This document shows positions 1-14,687 of a stretch of DNA of 64,000 nucleotides, in pieces. Location of the stretch: positions 25,586 to 89,585 of the forward strand of contig JARUPY010000558.1 in NCBI GenBank assembly GCA_029817715.1, given 5' to 3'. The position numbers were made by a program, and so were the translations under genes. This DNA comes from Melastoma dodecandrum (lineage: Eukaryota; Streptophyta; Magnoliopsida; Myrtales; Melastomataceae). A model generated the notes under the pieces. It was not told the origin of the DNA, did not search any database, and worked only from the letters and a program-made list of their open reading frames with translations. How positions within the stretch are numbered: position 1 is the first letter of the stretch; each line of letters starts with the position of its first letter.

Positions 1-590
1 CGTTTTCTTACCACATCTCTGTCTCCCTCTCCCTCCCCCTGCTTTTTTTTTTTTTAAATCACGTTCTCCTACCACCTCTTTATCCCCATTTCCCTCGCCT
101 TACTTTTCCTTTTTTTAGGGCAAATTAGCAAATATATCCTGAACTATATCCCATTTTTCCGATTTATCCCGTCGTTTGAAATGTATCGTACAGTAACCCC
201 AACTTAAGACATTACTTCGACGTTATACTCCGTTGAGTCCCATCTTAACGGAGTCTGACGTGTCGCACACGTGGCTATGACGTCGTTAAAATATAACGGC
301 CAAATTAGCAAATATATCATGTACTATACCCTATTTCTCCGATCTATCCCGTCGTTTGAAACGTATCGTACAGTAACCCCAACTTAAGACTTACTTCGAC
401 GTTATCCTCCGTTAAGTCCCATCTTGACGGAGTCCCGACGTGTCACACACGTGACTCTGACCCTGTTAAAAGATAACTGCTGGCCAAATCCGATCACCGA
501 AAAAACTAATTTCTCCACGGTCCGATTCAAAAACCTAATTTCTCCACCTTTCCCTTTCTCACACTACCCCACACTCACGCTCCGTGTTGC
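1..590. repeat. tandem MITE-like repeat copies
   Basis: Positions about 120-299 and 300-480 are two direct, diverged copies of an approximately 180-bp sequence. Each begins with a CAAATTAGCAAATATATC-like end and contains a G-box-like CACGTG core. A related copy lies in inverted orientation near 1037-1283. The ends and low complexity suggest a MITE-type element. Positions 1-120 are pyrimidine-rich and hold no gene that I can see; 481-590 is unassigned. Confidence 0.6.
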
Positions 591-965
591 AAGGCATGTG
601 AGGCATTCATGGAATTGGTTGATGCCAGTGGTTACCCTGTGGCAATAATGCCTTCTGCCTAAGGACTCGTCTGTGAACAACACCCTCAATTCATTGGGAC
701 CAACTGGGAGCAGTGAGCACTTCTTTCTCCTCAAGAAGGAAAAGGTGATTATTGTCCATCGAGACAGGGTGGTCATGGCTAACAGCCCTACTTTCGGATG
801 TATCCTTACAAGGGATTTCCTAAGCTCCCTTGCTAAGAAGATCAATTTCAATGGTACTGCCCATGAAAACTATCGCCGCATATACTTTCCCGATGACATC
901 CCCCTCAGATGTGATTCTGACGAACCTCTAAGAGTGGGAAAGAATACGAAATTGACAGCCGGGGG
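591..965 (+). pseudogene. pyruvate decarboxylase fragment
   Basis: The translation from 591 reads KACEAFMELVDASGYPVAIM, then a stop (TAA near 659), then GLVCEQHPQFIGTNWEQ. After a missing segment it resumes with SSEHFFLLKKEKVIIV, PTFGCIL, TAHENYRRI and CDSDEPLRV. This order matches the central part of plant pyruvate decarboxylase, the thiamine-diphosphate enzyme of ethanolic fermentation. The stretch that normally holds the AEIVESADAY and NDYSSVGYS region is absent. Stops, the internal deletion and the missing ends make it non-functional. It lies between inverted copies of one MITE-like family, so it could be sequence captured by a TIR element. Family recognition is by motif memory, not a search. 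Confidence 0.8.
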
Positions 966-1036
966 CTTATTTCATTTTTTCCTCAAGATTTAGGGACTCG
1001 AGCTAATTTTGAACTATGTGGATCTTTTATATTTTT

Positions 1037-1283
1037 GGCTTAATTAGCAATTTTATCCTATACTTTTTCATTTTTTTCCGATCTATCCTATCGTTCGGCT
1101 AACAGTGATTTTTAACGTCGTCACATCCACGTGGGCGACACGTCGGACTTCGTCAAGATGGGACATAACGGAGGATAACGTCGAAGTAACGTCTTAAGTT
1201 GGGGTTACTGTACGATATGTTTCAAACGACGGGATAAATCGAAAAAATGAGGTATAATATATGATATAATTGCTAATTAGGCC
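1037..1283. mobile_element. MITE with about 60-bp terminal inverted repeats
   Basis: The left end reads GGCTTAATTAGCAATTTTATC and the right end, reverse-complemented, reads GGCCTAATTAGCAATTATATC. Similarity continues inward through the GATCTATCC/GATTTATCC region. The interior holds an ACGTGGGCGACACG segment that is shared with the copies at 120-480. There is no coding capacity, so it is a non-autonomous DNA element. The target-site duplication was not resolved. Confidence 0.6.
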
Positions 1284-1852
1284 TTTTTTAAATCATGTTT
1301 TCCTAATTAAATATCCACCTCATTCTCACCACTCATTGTTTAATTTTTCTTCCACTTTGGGAATTCGCGGGACGCATGAGGGGAGGGGGTTGTTAGGTGA
1401 GAGGAGGGGAGGATAGAGGGTAAGGGGGACAGGAATGGGGAGGGATTTGAGAGGAGGATCATTCCACGCAAAAAGTCGGCCTTCAATGTAGTCAACTTTT
1501 TTTTACAAGTTTCAGGCTGACTTTTCATAAGCATCAGGGGAGTCGGCTTTACAAATGCCGACTTCAAATGTTATAATTTTTTTTTAGATTTTCGCTAAAG
1601 TCGGCCTTATAAATACCGACTTCATGCATGGGTTACCATTCTCATGAAGTCACCCTTTTTAAGGCCGATTTTGCTACCTTAGTAAACGAATTTTCAAAGT
1701 TACAACCCGACGAATTAGTTTCCGGTCAACGTTATTTATAAACAAAACACAATAATTTTTATAGCCAAATTATGATTTCTATGTCCAGAAAAGATGCCAG
1801 AATTGGGTGATCGAAGAACCTAAGTCCCTGGATCAATCGAAAGTTCGATTCG
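1284..1852. other. non-coding, AAGTCGGC-type repeated motif
   Basis: No gene was recognised. Between about 1460 and 1680 the word AGTCGGC or its complement recurs beside AAAT-rich spacers (for example near 1468, 1542, 1600). This looks like the remains of a short dispersed repeat. Confidence 0.4.
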
Positions 1853-2140
1853 GTGTGCACTATACATTTACAAGATTTCTATGCCACATCGGCACTATTT
1901 GTTTCCAATCCGCTTGCTTTGTACGGTTTGAATTCGCTGAATGAGGTAATATTACCCGCCTTTATGGTGGCTGAACCATTTAACGTAAGGTGGGTCTTTC
2001 CCTCTCAATTGGAGGCGGTAGACTTGAGACTTTTTTTAGAAAGGCAGAATTCTTCAGGCGTCGGAGGGGACGCTTTTGGAAATGTGCCCTCGCCAAGTAC
2101 GCATGTTGGGAATGCGTCCCCGCCAGCTCCTTCAGTCTGA
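1853..2140 (+). other. unrecognised 95-codon open frame
   Basis: An open frame from ATG at 1853 to the stop at 2138-2140. I recognise no domain. The C-terminal third is rich in Ser, Gly and Pro. It lies in a repeat-rich area next to a pseudogene, with no evidence of introns or conservation, so it is probably not a gene. Confidence 0.15.
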
Positions 2141-2278
2141 TTCCCTATGTTTTCCTGATAATAGAATGATTGGGATTCCTTGTGTGTTCAACGGTGCGCC
2201 AGAGTTCATCCCTTGCTGGATTGGCTCGATCTCGTAGCCTAAGAAGCTGAAGCAGGAGTTTTACCCCTCCCCTTTACC

Positions 2279-2772
2279 ATGCTCTGGATTCTACGCTCCT
2301 GGGGGGGTTTCCTCTGCCGCTATGATGATGGCCGTCCTCTCCCCTTCCTTCCAGTCCCTTCCCTCTGGGACGAGGCCACCCGCTCTGCCCATAACGATGG
2401 CCAGGAGTTCGTCCCTCGGTCTCCTTTCTCATTCAGGAGACCACTTGAGTCACCATTGCTGAGGAATGCGGCTCCGTCGAAAGAATGAGGCCCGGCATCT
2501 GTGACCCAGATCTCGTCCATTTGGCAATCACCCTCGACGTCGAGTACTGCCACAGGTCAATCGCCACTGCCCACTCTGTACTGCAGCACTCTAGGTGCCC
2601 GAAGAGCGTGTTCTTCCACTTCCTCGTCTCGGAGACCGGCCTCGAAACCCTCGAGGCCTCCCCCTTCTCGAACCTCAATTTAAGGTGTACCACTTCGATC
2701 ACGTGGTCAAGTTGTGCAGGGCACACTCCCAACATGTCCTCCTGCCTTTTTTTTATGTCTAAATTTACATGA
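2279..2772 (+). pseudogene. GATL-type glycosyltransferase (GT8) 5' fragment
   Basis: The frame starting at 2279 (MLWILRSWGGFL) and a second frame from about 2480 (GICDPDLVHLAITLDVEYC, SVLQHSRCPKSVFFHFLVSE) match the N-terminal part of galacturonosyltransferase-like (GATL) proteins, Golgi GT8 enzymes of pectin and xylan synthesis. At least two frameshifts separate the matching pieces: signal-anchor region at 2279-2340, the SPFSFRR region near 2430, the catalytic-domain start near 2485, and FKVYHFD near 2690. The frame ends near 2770, long before the DxD catalytic region, so most of the domain is missing. It is a truncated, frameshifted gene copy. No intron is evident, but GATL genes are normally intronless, so a retrocopy origin cannot be inferred. 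Confidence 0.8.
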
Positions 2773-3489
2773 CTGCATTTTGGAAACATGCCCCCAAACA
2801 AGAGGAAAGAGGACGAACCATTCAAACACCCGCCCTCATCTATCTAGTTTGGAGACCGACGTTGAAGACTCATCTTCTTTGTAAATCTAAAAATAACAAT
2901 AACTAACATTAAAACCGTACAAAACGGTACAAAAGGCAGCCTCAATTCTTTCATCCACCTTGTTTTATAATAATGAAGGGAAATTTCTCAAGCTTTCTGG
3001 TTAACGTGCCAGGGAGACAAGAATCTCCTATCCGCCCAACATAGTCAAAGGTCTGTCCATTTAGATTGCTTAAGCAGATACCGCAAGTCTGAAGCATAAA
3101 CAGGTGGCTTATAGATCCTCGGTGGCTCTCCTACTTATGCGTCAAACTATTCGCAATCCGAAACAAAGACAGACCATGATATAGCTAACTGAGATTACCT
3201 CAACTTCTATGGTTCTGTTTGGGACATGCGGATTACGGGGATCTATACTCTAGTATCCTCAAAACTACTAGCAAACTAGGGACAAGCAAAGGAAAACGCA
3301 ATCTGAAACAAAGACAGACCATGACATAGCTAACTGAGATTACCTCAACTTCTATGGTTCTATTTAGGACATGCTGATTACGGGGATCTATACTCTATTA
3401 TCCTCAAAACTACTAGCAAACTAGGGACAAGCAAAGGAAAACAACCACCAACCACCAACCCCACCCCTCCCCCAACCCCAAACAAGCGC
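2773..3489. other. intergenic / ELP3 3' flank
   Basis: No coding sequence was recognised. It holds the 145-bp tandem duplication described separately and, at 3445-3480, a C- and A-rich simple stretch. The ELP3 polyadenylation region should fall here, since that gene ends at 3490 on the minus strand. Confidence 0.5.
3152..3441. repeat. 145-bp tandem duplication, two units
   Basis: Unit 1 (3152-3296) and unit 2 (3297-3441) are near-identical direct repeats, both starting CGCAATC and both ending with the GACAAGCAAAGGAAAAC stretch. There are only a handful of substitutions, so this is a recent local duplication in the ELP3 downstream region. Confidence 0.9.
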
Positions 3490-6398
<2,909 letters not shown>

Positions 6399-7070
6399 GG
6401 GATTGCAGAAAAGCCCTAAATTACTTTCCGTAATCTTTGCAGATTCTTTTTTTTCTTTGAGCCCTAAAAAGGAAAACGAAATCGTTCTAAGCTCGCGAAT
6501 TATTAGAAATATATTAGTTTGACGATTGTAGATTTTTTAAATATAACGATCCTGTCGCTTAATTTATAAAAAAATCCGCGTCACTTAATTTACAAAGAAA
6601 TGTTGCTCAGAAAAAATTTATATTGATAGTTGGTCGTGAAAAAACGTTTCTAAGTATTTACCCAGTTTTATTTAACGCGCTTTTAGTGATAATATTTCAA
6701 GTAAAATAAAAACTTTGACCTTACTTTAAAAATTTTTTCTCTTAATAAACCTTAATTTTCAAAATAACTAAGAGTTTCGATCATTCTGAAAAGTAAATTA
6801 GTATCATAAAAATTAGGACTCCGAAAGATTTACAACCTAGAGCTGAATCAATCTATCCGAGTACTTATCTCGATACTTACTTTATGGTACTGATTATGAC
6901 AAGTTAAAAGTTTTATCTGGATGCTTTGCTCACTCCCGCCCCTTTAAAAAACAAGATAAGGCATGACCAATTTCTCTATTAAAGATAGATAAATAATAAC
7001 GAGTCGGGGGTTATGTCAGAAAGATGGCGACCATCACCACATTCTTTCTTTTATGAAGCGGCTAAACGAT
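6399..7070. other. ELP3 upstream region, AT-rich
   Basis: This should contain the ELP3 5' UTR and promoter. I saw no clear TATA position and no other gene. From about 6530 the sequence is AT-rich and unassigned up to the fold-back element. Confidence 0.4.
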
Positions 7071-8470
7071 ACGTGCACATAACGGTTACGTAGTTTACTA
7101 ATTTCGACTAAGAAAAATTAGTAAATTTTACTAAAAGTTGACTGTTTTTAATAAAATCAACAAAAATTTAGTAAAAAAAGTAGTAAAATTTACTAAGAAG
7201 TTTTTTTTTTAGTAAAAAGGCGTCAAAATTAGTAAAAAAGTATGAAATTTTACTAATTTTGTACTGTTCAATTGTATGCAATTTTACTAAATTTATGTTT
7301 ACTTTACTAAAAAACGCACTTTTTCGTAATGTCAACGCAAATTTAGTAAATAATGTAGTAAAATTTACTACTTTTTTTACTAATTTCCCGTTGACTTTAC
7401 CAAAATAGTGATTTTTCGTAAAGTCAACGTAAATTTAGTAAAAAAAGTAGTAAATTTTACTACTTTTTTACTGTTCACTTTTAGTAAAAATTACTACTTT
7501 TATTCCGTAAAACATAACTATAATTAGTAATAGTTTACGAATTTTGGTGCGATTTTTAGTAAAACACTCTTTGAGTTAGTAAAAGTGTTAGTAAAGTCTT
7601 ACGTGTTTCGTAAATGTTTACTGATTTCTACATGATTTTACGAATAAAGTTAGTAAACTATTACTAATTATTTTACTAATTCGAACAGTGAAACCCGAAC
7701 CTATTTACGAACCTAATTTCGATATGAAATTACCTTTTTACCCCCGCTACTAAACATATTAAGGGGGAGAAATTAGGTTCGTAAATAGGTTCGGGTTTCA
7801 CTATTTAGTAACAGGGGTAAAACGGTAATTTCACATCAAATTAGGTTCGTAAATAGGTTCGGGTTTCACTGTTCGAATTAGTAAAATAATTAGTAAACTA
7901 CTAGATTTTTAGTAATAGTTTACTAACTTTATTCGTAAAATTATGTAGAAATCAGTAAACATTTACGAAACCCGTAAAATTTTACTAACACTTTTACTAA
8001 CTGAAAGAGTGTTTTGCTAAAAATCATACCAAAATTAGTAAACTATTACTAATTATAGTTATGTTTTACGAAATAAAGTAGTAATTTTTACTAAAAGTGA
8101 ACAGTAAAAAAGTAGTAAATTTTACTACAGTTTTTACTAAATTTACGTTGACTTTATTAAAAACTACTATTTTGGTAAGGTCAACAAGAAATTAGTAAAA
8201 AAAGTAGTAAATAAAACCATGATTTTTAGTAAAGTCAATGAAAATTTAGTAAAATTGCATACAATTGAACAGTACAAAATTAGTAAAATTTTCATACTTT
8301 TTTACTAATTTTGACGCCTTTTTACTAAAAAAAAAGCACTTTTTAGTAAATTTTACTACTTTTTTTTTACTAATTTTCCGTTGACTTTACTAAAAACAAT
8401 CAACTTTTAGTAAAATTTACTAATTTTCCTTAGTCGAAATTAGTAAACTACGTAACCGTTACGTGCACGT
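7071..8470. mobile_element. 1.4-kb fold-back (MULE-like) element made of TTAGTAAA words
   Basis: The two halves are inverted copies of each other almost throughout. The left end AACGGTTACGTAGTTTACTA (from 7081) matches the reverse complement of the right end (to 8460). Each arm is about 650 bp. The centre (about 7685-7880) has CGAACCTATTTACGAACC and its complement, with an extra copy of that block in the loop. The interior consists largely of the short word TTAGTAAA or TTTACTAA repeated dozens of times at irregular spacing on both strands. The likely target-site duplication is ACGTGCACAT (7071-7080) and ACGTGCACGT (8461-8470), 9 of 10 matching, a length consistent with Mutator-like elements. 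There is no ORF. Confidence 0.8.
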
Positions 8471-9505
8471 CATCCCACTCCGACTCGGAGATCATTGTAT
8501 GAGGGGTGACAATATATTGAGGAAAGTTTGATTAAAAATAATATTTTTAAGTTCCAACCAATAAGATCAGTCATGTATATATAAAATATTTTGGTAAATA
8601 ACAAAATTTTATTACTCAGAAAATCATACATCGAAACTATTGATAAAATAAAACGCAATCGCGAATAATCAATAGCTTATGTGTGACTTTTCTAATGGTA
8701 TACATACGCACCTGATCACGAACACTTAATATAAGTGCTAGCCTCTTGAATAAAAAAAAATTATTTAGGATAAAAGCACTTCTCCACATTTATTTGCCAA
8801 TCTCTTTTAATTTCGATAACATAAGAGAATAAAAAAATCCAATTCATTGCCTCTTTTCTTTAAATAATTATTCTCTTTTCTTCAAATTGATTTCTTTTCT
8901 ATGATAGGAACAAAATATTTAATCAATTATCGCAAAATACTTTTAACAGTTACAAAAGTAATCGCACACACGCATTAATATAATTTTAATCAAATATTAT
9001 TTCTCTTAAATAAAATAACCGAATATAATCTCAATCCAAAATGGTAATGATTGAAAGCAATTTTATAAATCTAGTAACAAATGATATTTTGTGTTGAGTG
9101 GTGCTTGTTAGACATTGATTGGAACCGAGTTTTGGATAAAAACGAAGAGAATAAAGAAAGGAAAAAGAATAGCTACCAAGACTCTGAGTGTCAATATTTA
9201 GACGCATGAAAAAAAGTATGAATAAAATGTTTGATTGACGCCTAAATATTTACTCGTGGCGTGAGTTCTTTAAGTGTACTTGAGCGAGATCCGTGGAATT
9301 CTTCATCGCCTAATGCTTTGGTCCAATTGTACTTAGAGTCATTGATCCAATACTCATTATCTGGTGCACTAGAATTTGATGATACATTTATTCGTGTAGC
9401 TAACAATAAAATTTTGTGTTAAGAAAGTGTGGAAAAACAACCCAATGGACAATTGGTATTTGGCTGGCCACAAAATACCGATCTAGTATGTTTTATTGGA
9501 AGTAT
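8471..9505. other. AT-rich intergenic, probable retroelement debris
   Basis: No gene was recognised. The stretch around 8695-8730 (a GGTATACATACGCACCTGATCACGAA-like segment) resembles the sequence at 46680-46720 inside the LTR annotated at 46493-48173, so part of this may be a decayed LTR of the same kind. Confidence 0.35.
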
Positions 9506-9871
9506 TTAACTGTTAATTCTATTGCATAACATACCGAATTGATCATTTTGAGAATTTAAATGAAATTTGATTTTGAATTTAAAGAAGTTTTTATTGACAA
9601 GTGACTTAACTACAGGAAATGGGTATATGCATTGTTGAGAACATAATGAAATTTCTTGGATGAGATTGATTTGGCTATCACTAAGGAGCATCGTTTGTCT
9701 TGCTTTTTTTTTTCTACACTCATGAATATTTTGTTCGATTGTTACATACACCATTGTTGCCTCCATCTCATTTACGGTGTGATCTATATTAACTCTTACA
9801 ACCAGCATGTTTTTCATGCATGAACCCCTACCTTCATTTCTTGAATTAGAACGAACTTGAAGCAGATGCAC
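9506..9871 (-). pseudogene. MULE N-terminal-like fragment
   Basis: A 121-codon open frame on the minus strand with a NSRNEGRGSCMKNM...VRVNIDHTVNEMEAT segment. A diverged, frame-broken version of the same segment lies at about 21290-21420, at the 5' side of the Mutator-like transposase remnant annotated at 19464-21430. I infer that this is a detached fragment of that transposon family, not a host gene. The family assignment rests on that internal similarity only. Confidence 0.35.
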
Positions 9872-10484
9872 TTTTTGAATTTGATTATTTTTGATGCAGC
9901 TAATTCAACCAACAATATAACATCATGGAAAGTGGTATAAAGCCACTTGGTAGACTCCTTGGCGGGGGAGGTCTCCAACCTGGACACCGGATTGAGTTTT
10001 TGATGATACGGGACAACACGGGCTCATCTGGCTGTCACGATCCAGCTAGCCTCCACCAGTCCTGTGACCGCCCTTCTGGGTTTTCATAAACACGAAAGAC
10101 AAATCTCTTGGCTCTCTGTTTCATTTTCTCTTTCCCCCTCTTTTTGTCTAACACAATTGCTAACGCGAAAAAAATAAAAAATAAATAAAAGAAAAAGGAG
10201 AAAACGTAAACTATCGCATTTACATGTGCGCGCGGGTGTACCACCCCACAAACTGTCGTCTTTTCCCCTCCCTCCCCTTCATTCCAAGGCACCAAATCCA
10301 AGACTCCCAATCTCTCCCATAAATACTTGAGCTTTTCCTAGTTCAGCTCACAACCCAAATAATTCAAAACCCATTTGTACACTGAGCTCCCTTGTCGCCC
10401 CCATCCTCCCGGGGGCTCTCAGACAGAGAGACAGCACAATCCCTTCCCCCATCCCTTCTTTTACCAATCTATTACCCCTTCGCC
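9872..10484. other. GTE 3' flank
   Basis: Downstream of the GTE gene, which ends at 10485 on the minus strand. It should hold its 3' UTR. A 91-codon minus frame at 10035-10310 has a hydrophobic run of Phe, Tyr, Leu and Ile, but its translation matches no family that I know and lies in biased sequence; I do not call it a gene. Confidence 0.35.
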
Positions 10485-13400
10485 CTACTCAACACTCTTC
10501 CTCTCCTCTGTGACTGTACCCCCATCAACACCCTTCATCTCATCTACCACACCCTTCTCTAAATCCTCCCTCTCCTCCAAATTTTCCTCTACATCCCTTG
10601 GCTGCACACCCACCTCAATGCTCTCTAAGTTTTCCTCCTCTATATCCCTTGCCCTCATCTTGACCTCAACACTATGAGATGGTTCCCCATCTTCCAGTAT
10701 GTCCTTAGCCTGCGCCTCCACGGCATCTGCATAAATGTTCCGAGAGGGTTCCCCATCCTCCTCCTCTTCCTCATAGTCCATTTTCATATATAATCCCAAT
10801 TGTTCCAATGGGTTACTATCACTCCGAAGCTTGAAACTACCTAGATGGCTCTCTGAAATTTCAGGGCTTGCTTCCTCCAAAAAGTTAGGCGCATCATCCC
10901 TCTGAGTAACTCTAAGCATCTCCAAGTCCTCCATAAACTCACTATTCTCATTGATAATGACAGTCTTCTCCATCTGCAAACACAGACAATTGTCAAGACA
11001 TACTTGATCAGTAAGCAGGCACATCAATTCCCCACACCATCACCTTCTGAAGTGCTTGTCGTGCAAGCTCTCTCTCCAGATCCCTCTTCCTCTTCGCTTC
11101 AGCAGCGAATTTGGCTTCTGCTCTCTTTCTAGCCTCCTCTGCAGCCTTTGCCTCGGCTTGAATCCTTGCTTTCTCTGCAACAGAGAACAGTCAATGACTA
11201 AAATTAAATGAATGTCTGACTTCAAATCACAGATATGACGAGCAATAAAAAGCTCACATACAGACTGTGGATCCAAAACTAACCTTGCCTGGAGAATTTA
11301 AGGCCATATGATATCACATATCAGCATAAACTGCTAAAATATTTTTTGTTCTTTGCAGATATTAAGGCGACAGGCATGAAACCTTTTCTATCACTCGAAT
11401 GCTGAGTTTGGATCTATGCCAAAAAGGGAAAGAAAGTAGCTGTTTCATCCCATGAAATGGAATAGAAATATATGAAAAATGAGAACTAAAAAATTTCGAA
11501 GTCTTGGGTGAGTGAAGTTAATAGGGTTACATATTTTCAAATAGGAGAACATTTCAAACACATCCAAACATGGCATAAATGCACGGCAGCACCATCAGAA
11601 ACAGTATACCAGATTACTGATGAACATAACAGATAGCCAGTAGACAACAAATACTTGAAAACCTCCCGTGCAGCGCTAAAAGACCAATTATATAACGATA
11701 AAACTCTTTATTGCAAATATGGTAATATGAAAGTACCGAGCACACTGGTAAGACGATCCCTGTGGAGGGAGCATCGCCCATTAATTCACAGCATTCATAA
11801 TAAATTTATCAGGAGTTATAAGCTTCTCTCGTAAAATTTGCAACAGGTTGTGAATGCTAAAATTTAGCTATGAAGTCCATTGACCCACCCAACAAAATTG
11901 AATCAAGTTCACTCAATATAGGAGTTTTTACCTTCTTTTGCTTTCCTTTCAAGTTCCTCCTTTTCTATTCTCAACTTTTCTGGATCCAGCTTCTCACCCT
12001 ACAATTCACAAGGAACTGAATAATAAGAAATTTCTGGGGAAGTCCGTGCAATACTTTTAGCAAAATATCCTAACCTTCTCAAGTGCCTTTTCTCTAGCTT
12101 TCAGTATAGTGTCGGCAAAACGACTTCTCAATAGAGCTGCACGGTAAAGCTTCTCAGGGGAGACTTGTCTTTCAGTTGGAAGATTTTCTTCTACAATATT
12201 AGAGCATGTTGCGTGAGAACATTGCTGCCGAGCAAACTGCACCCTACTTTCATTTTTTAACATTTGCTTACCCTCAAAATGGATATCAGCATCCGCTGAC
12301 GATAAATTGGGCAGAGAACTTTCGATGTCAGGGCCCAGGTCAGCAGATTCTATATCAAATGGAAGGGAAAAGTTAGGATTAGAAACCCATCAGATAAAAA
12401 GAAGATGAAGTTTGAAACTCCAAAATGTGTTGGGCCCAGGAGCCCCAACATATTAAAAGACTAACCATGATCAACTTTAACAAGAGGATGCCGGACGTCC
12501 TCACTAATTCCATGAGTAAACTCTCCCTAAACAGCAGCAAGGCATAAGCCACGGCATGATAAAGGATCATAAAACACTTAACTGAAATGCGACCACAAGT
12601 AAGAAGTGAATACCTTGGCAGAAACAACAGGCCTAGAAACTTCAGCAACATCAGCTCTGCCTGCAGAACCGCCAGAGTCTGATTCTGAAAATACAAGTAA
12701 GAAATCATGTAATTTTCAGTGTTGCTGGCAGAAGCAGTTCACTCAGCAAAGAAAAGAGACCATTAAATATCTGAAAAAATGTGACATATACAAGAAAGAT
12801 TAGATTCAAAGAAACATGACAATGGAGCTACACCAATGAATGACAGATAAGCCGAATTAACTTTTGAGTCAAAAGCCAGTGCCTCTACCTTCCTAACTAT
12901 GGTTCACATACAAATGAAAAGACTAATAAAACGGGTACACATACGACTTTCGAAATAAAAAGGAGGGCTCAGGGAAAACGAACCATTAGATGAGGACCCG
13001 GATTCACTACCAGAGCTACTCAAACTATTGCATTTATCGTTCCTATGGCCAGCATCTGTTTCTATCTCTACTAGGGGGAAGCTTGATAATGGAAGATCAT
13101 TACCACCAATTATATCCACTTCTTCACCTATGGCATTATTGCCTGAAAATGTAACATCAACGTTTACATTATTTAGGTTTTAACAACTCAATAAAAATAT
13201 GAAGGCTCACAAGAGGGAAAAAAAAGCAGAGAACAAAAGAAACCTCGGCTGGAAGGCAACAACGAATTGCTTACACCTGACTCATTGTGAAGCTGCAGAA
13301 TGGGCAACATAAACTAAGTAACCAGTGACTAAGTAGTACACAGATAAAGCATCAAATGCATTAAATAACCCAAGACCTCTGGTTCACAAGGCGATTTTGT

Positions 13401-14687
13401 CCTCGTCTTTTGCTTTTCGAGTAGATAGTCATCCAAAAGCCTCCTTAATTCAAATAATGTGTCATCGCCCAGCGCATCAATGTCAATCTCAATTTCATCC
13501 TCATTAGTTTGCTCAGCACCAGAACTTTGCTCTTTGAGAAAATCGACAATCTTGTCAGGCAACTCTCCAAGTAAGGACTCGAGTTCCATACTCAGCTTAT
13601 GCTTCTCCTCATCATTCATTGTCTCCTTCTCAAGCCGTGATTCGGTAAGAGGATCATCAACTGGCATGTCGTTCTTCTTTTTCAAAGGAGGCAAGTCAGA
13701 TTCCATCCTAGTGCCACTATTAGCTGGAACTGAGTCTACCACAACAGAGAAATTGAATTTTCTCTCCAGGGATTTCCACCTTGTTTCAAAGTTCTTGCTT
13801 AGTGTGTCGGCCATGTAATGTACATCATTTCCACGGGGATTGTAAGTCATTGCATTGGAGAATGTCAACCGCACATCTGTAGCAAAACCCAACGGGTTAC
13901 TGTATTCTCCTCCAACGAGCTTACTTTTTACAGTCCCCAAGTCCATAGGGTGCTTGATCACATTGAAGTAATCAGGAATGTTTAGCTTAACTACGTCAAC
14001 TGGAGAATTGAACACCCAACTAAAATTATGGGTCATCAAACGATTTAGCAATGTTTCACAGTGCTTTAACCAGTCTGAACTTGAGGCACCACCTGGGGCG
14101 GCCAACTTCGTATATTCCTGATGCCGAGTAGAACCTTTCTTACTACTTCGAGAAGCCTTGTGAGAACTAACCGTCCGTTTCTTAGCAGAACCATTTTGGG
14201 CGGACACTCCCGAAGACTCCAAATGCAGCTTCTTCTGCCCATCACTCCAACTGTGTATATCACTGCATGGGGATTGGGCAATCACCTCGGAAGTGAAGGA
14301 AGCAATCCTACGTTGGAGACCCTTGATTTGAGCGAGCTCCTTCTTTAACCTCATTTTCAATTCTTTCCTTTCAGGACCTGGCATCTTTGTCAATGACAGC
14401 ACTTGTAATGGGATTCCAAGGTTATTGCTTCCATCTGCATTCAAGCTAATGCATTTCCTTTTAGGCGCGAAAGAATCATCAGATGCCGTGATCTCAGTAT
14501 CAACACGCCCAGAACTACCAAATCCTTCGGATTCAGCCATTGTCTCAACAGCGTGCCTGAAATCAGGCATGAAACCAGCAGAAATACCCTTAGATGAGAA
14601 CTTTTTGGACTTCCCCATCAACTGTGAAGCCAAACACCCCTTAGACTCTCTCTGCCCGGAAAAATCTATCGGGACAGTGGGAGCCAT
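10485..14687 (-). CDS. bromodomain-NET transcription factor, GTE8/GTE10 type
   Basis: Plant BET-family nuclear protein that reads acetylated histones. Ten coding exons: 13377-14687, 13244-13292, 12984-13142, 12614-12684, 12466-12526, 12272-12349, 12075-12190, 11932-11998, 11044-11174 and 10485-10973. They join in phase to 2532 bp, 843 aa, close to the family's usual length. The start [17 protein letters not shown] at 14687 is the family's typical N-terminus; an in-frame codon lies slightly upstream. Bromodomain at about residues 208-305 ([23 protein letters not shown] with the acetyl-lysine-binding Asn near 283). NET domain at about 357-425 ([20 protein letters not shown]). A Ser-rich acidic linker, a basic coiled coil ([20 protein letters not shown]) and the typical C-terminal block [20 protein letters not shown] follow. 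Intact. GTE8 and GTE10 cannot be told apart by eye. Confidence 0.95.

Noticed and set aside
10035..10310. 91-codon minus-strand frame with a hydrophobic segment
   Set aside because: No family match, lies in the 3' flank of GTE in biased sequence, and has no splice or start context.
13459..13818. 119-codon plus-strand Ser-rich frame
   Set aside because: It is antisense to GTE exon 1 and arises from acidic codons read backwards.
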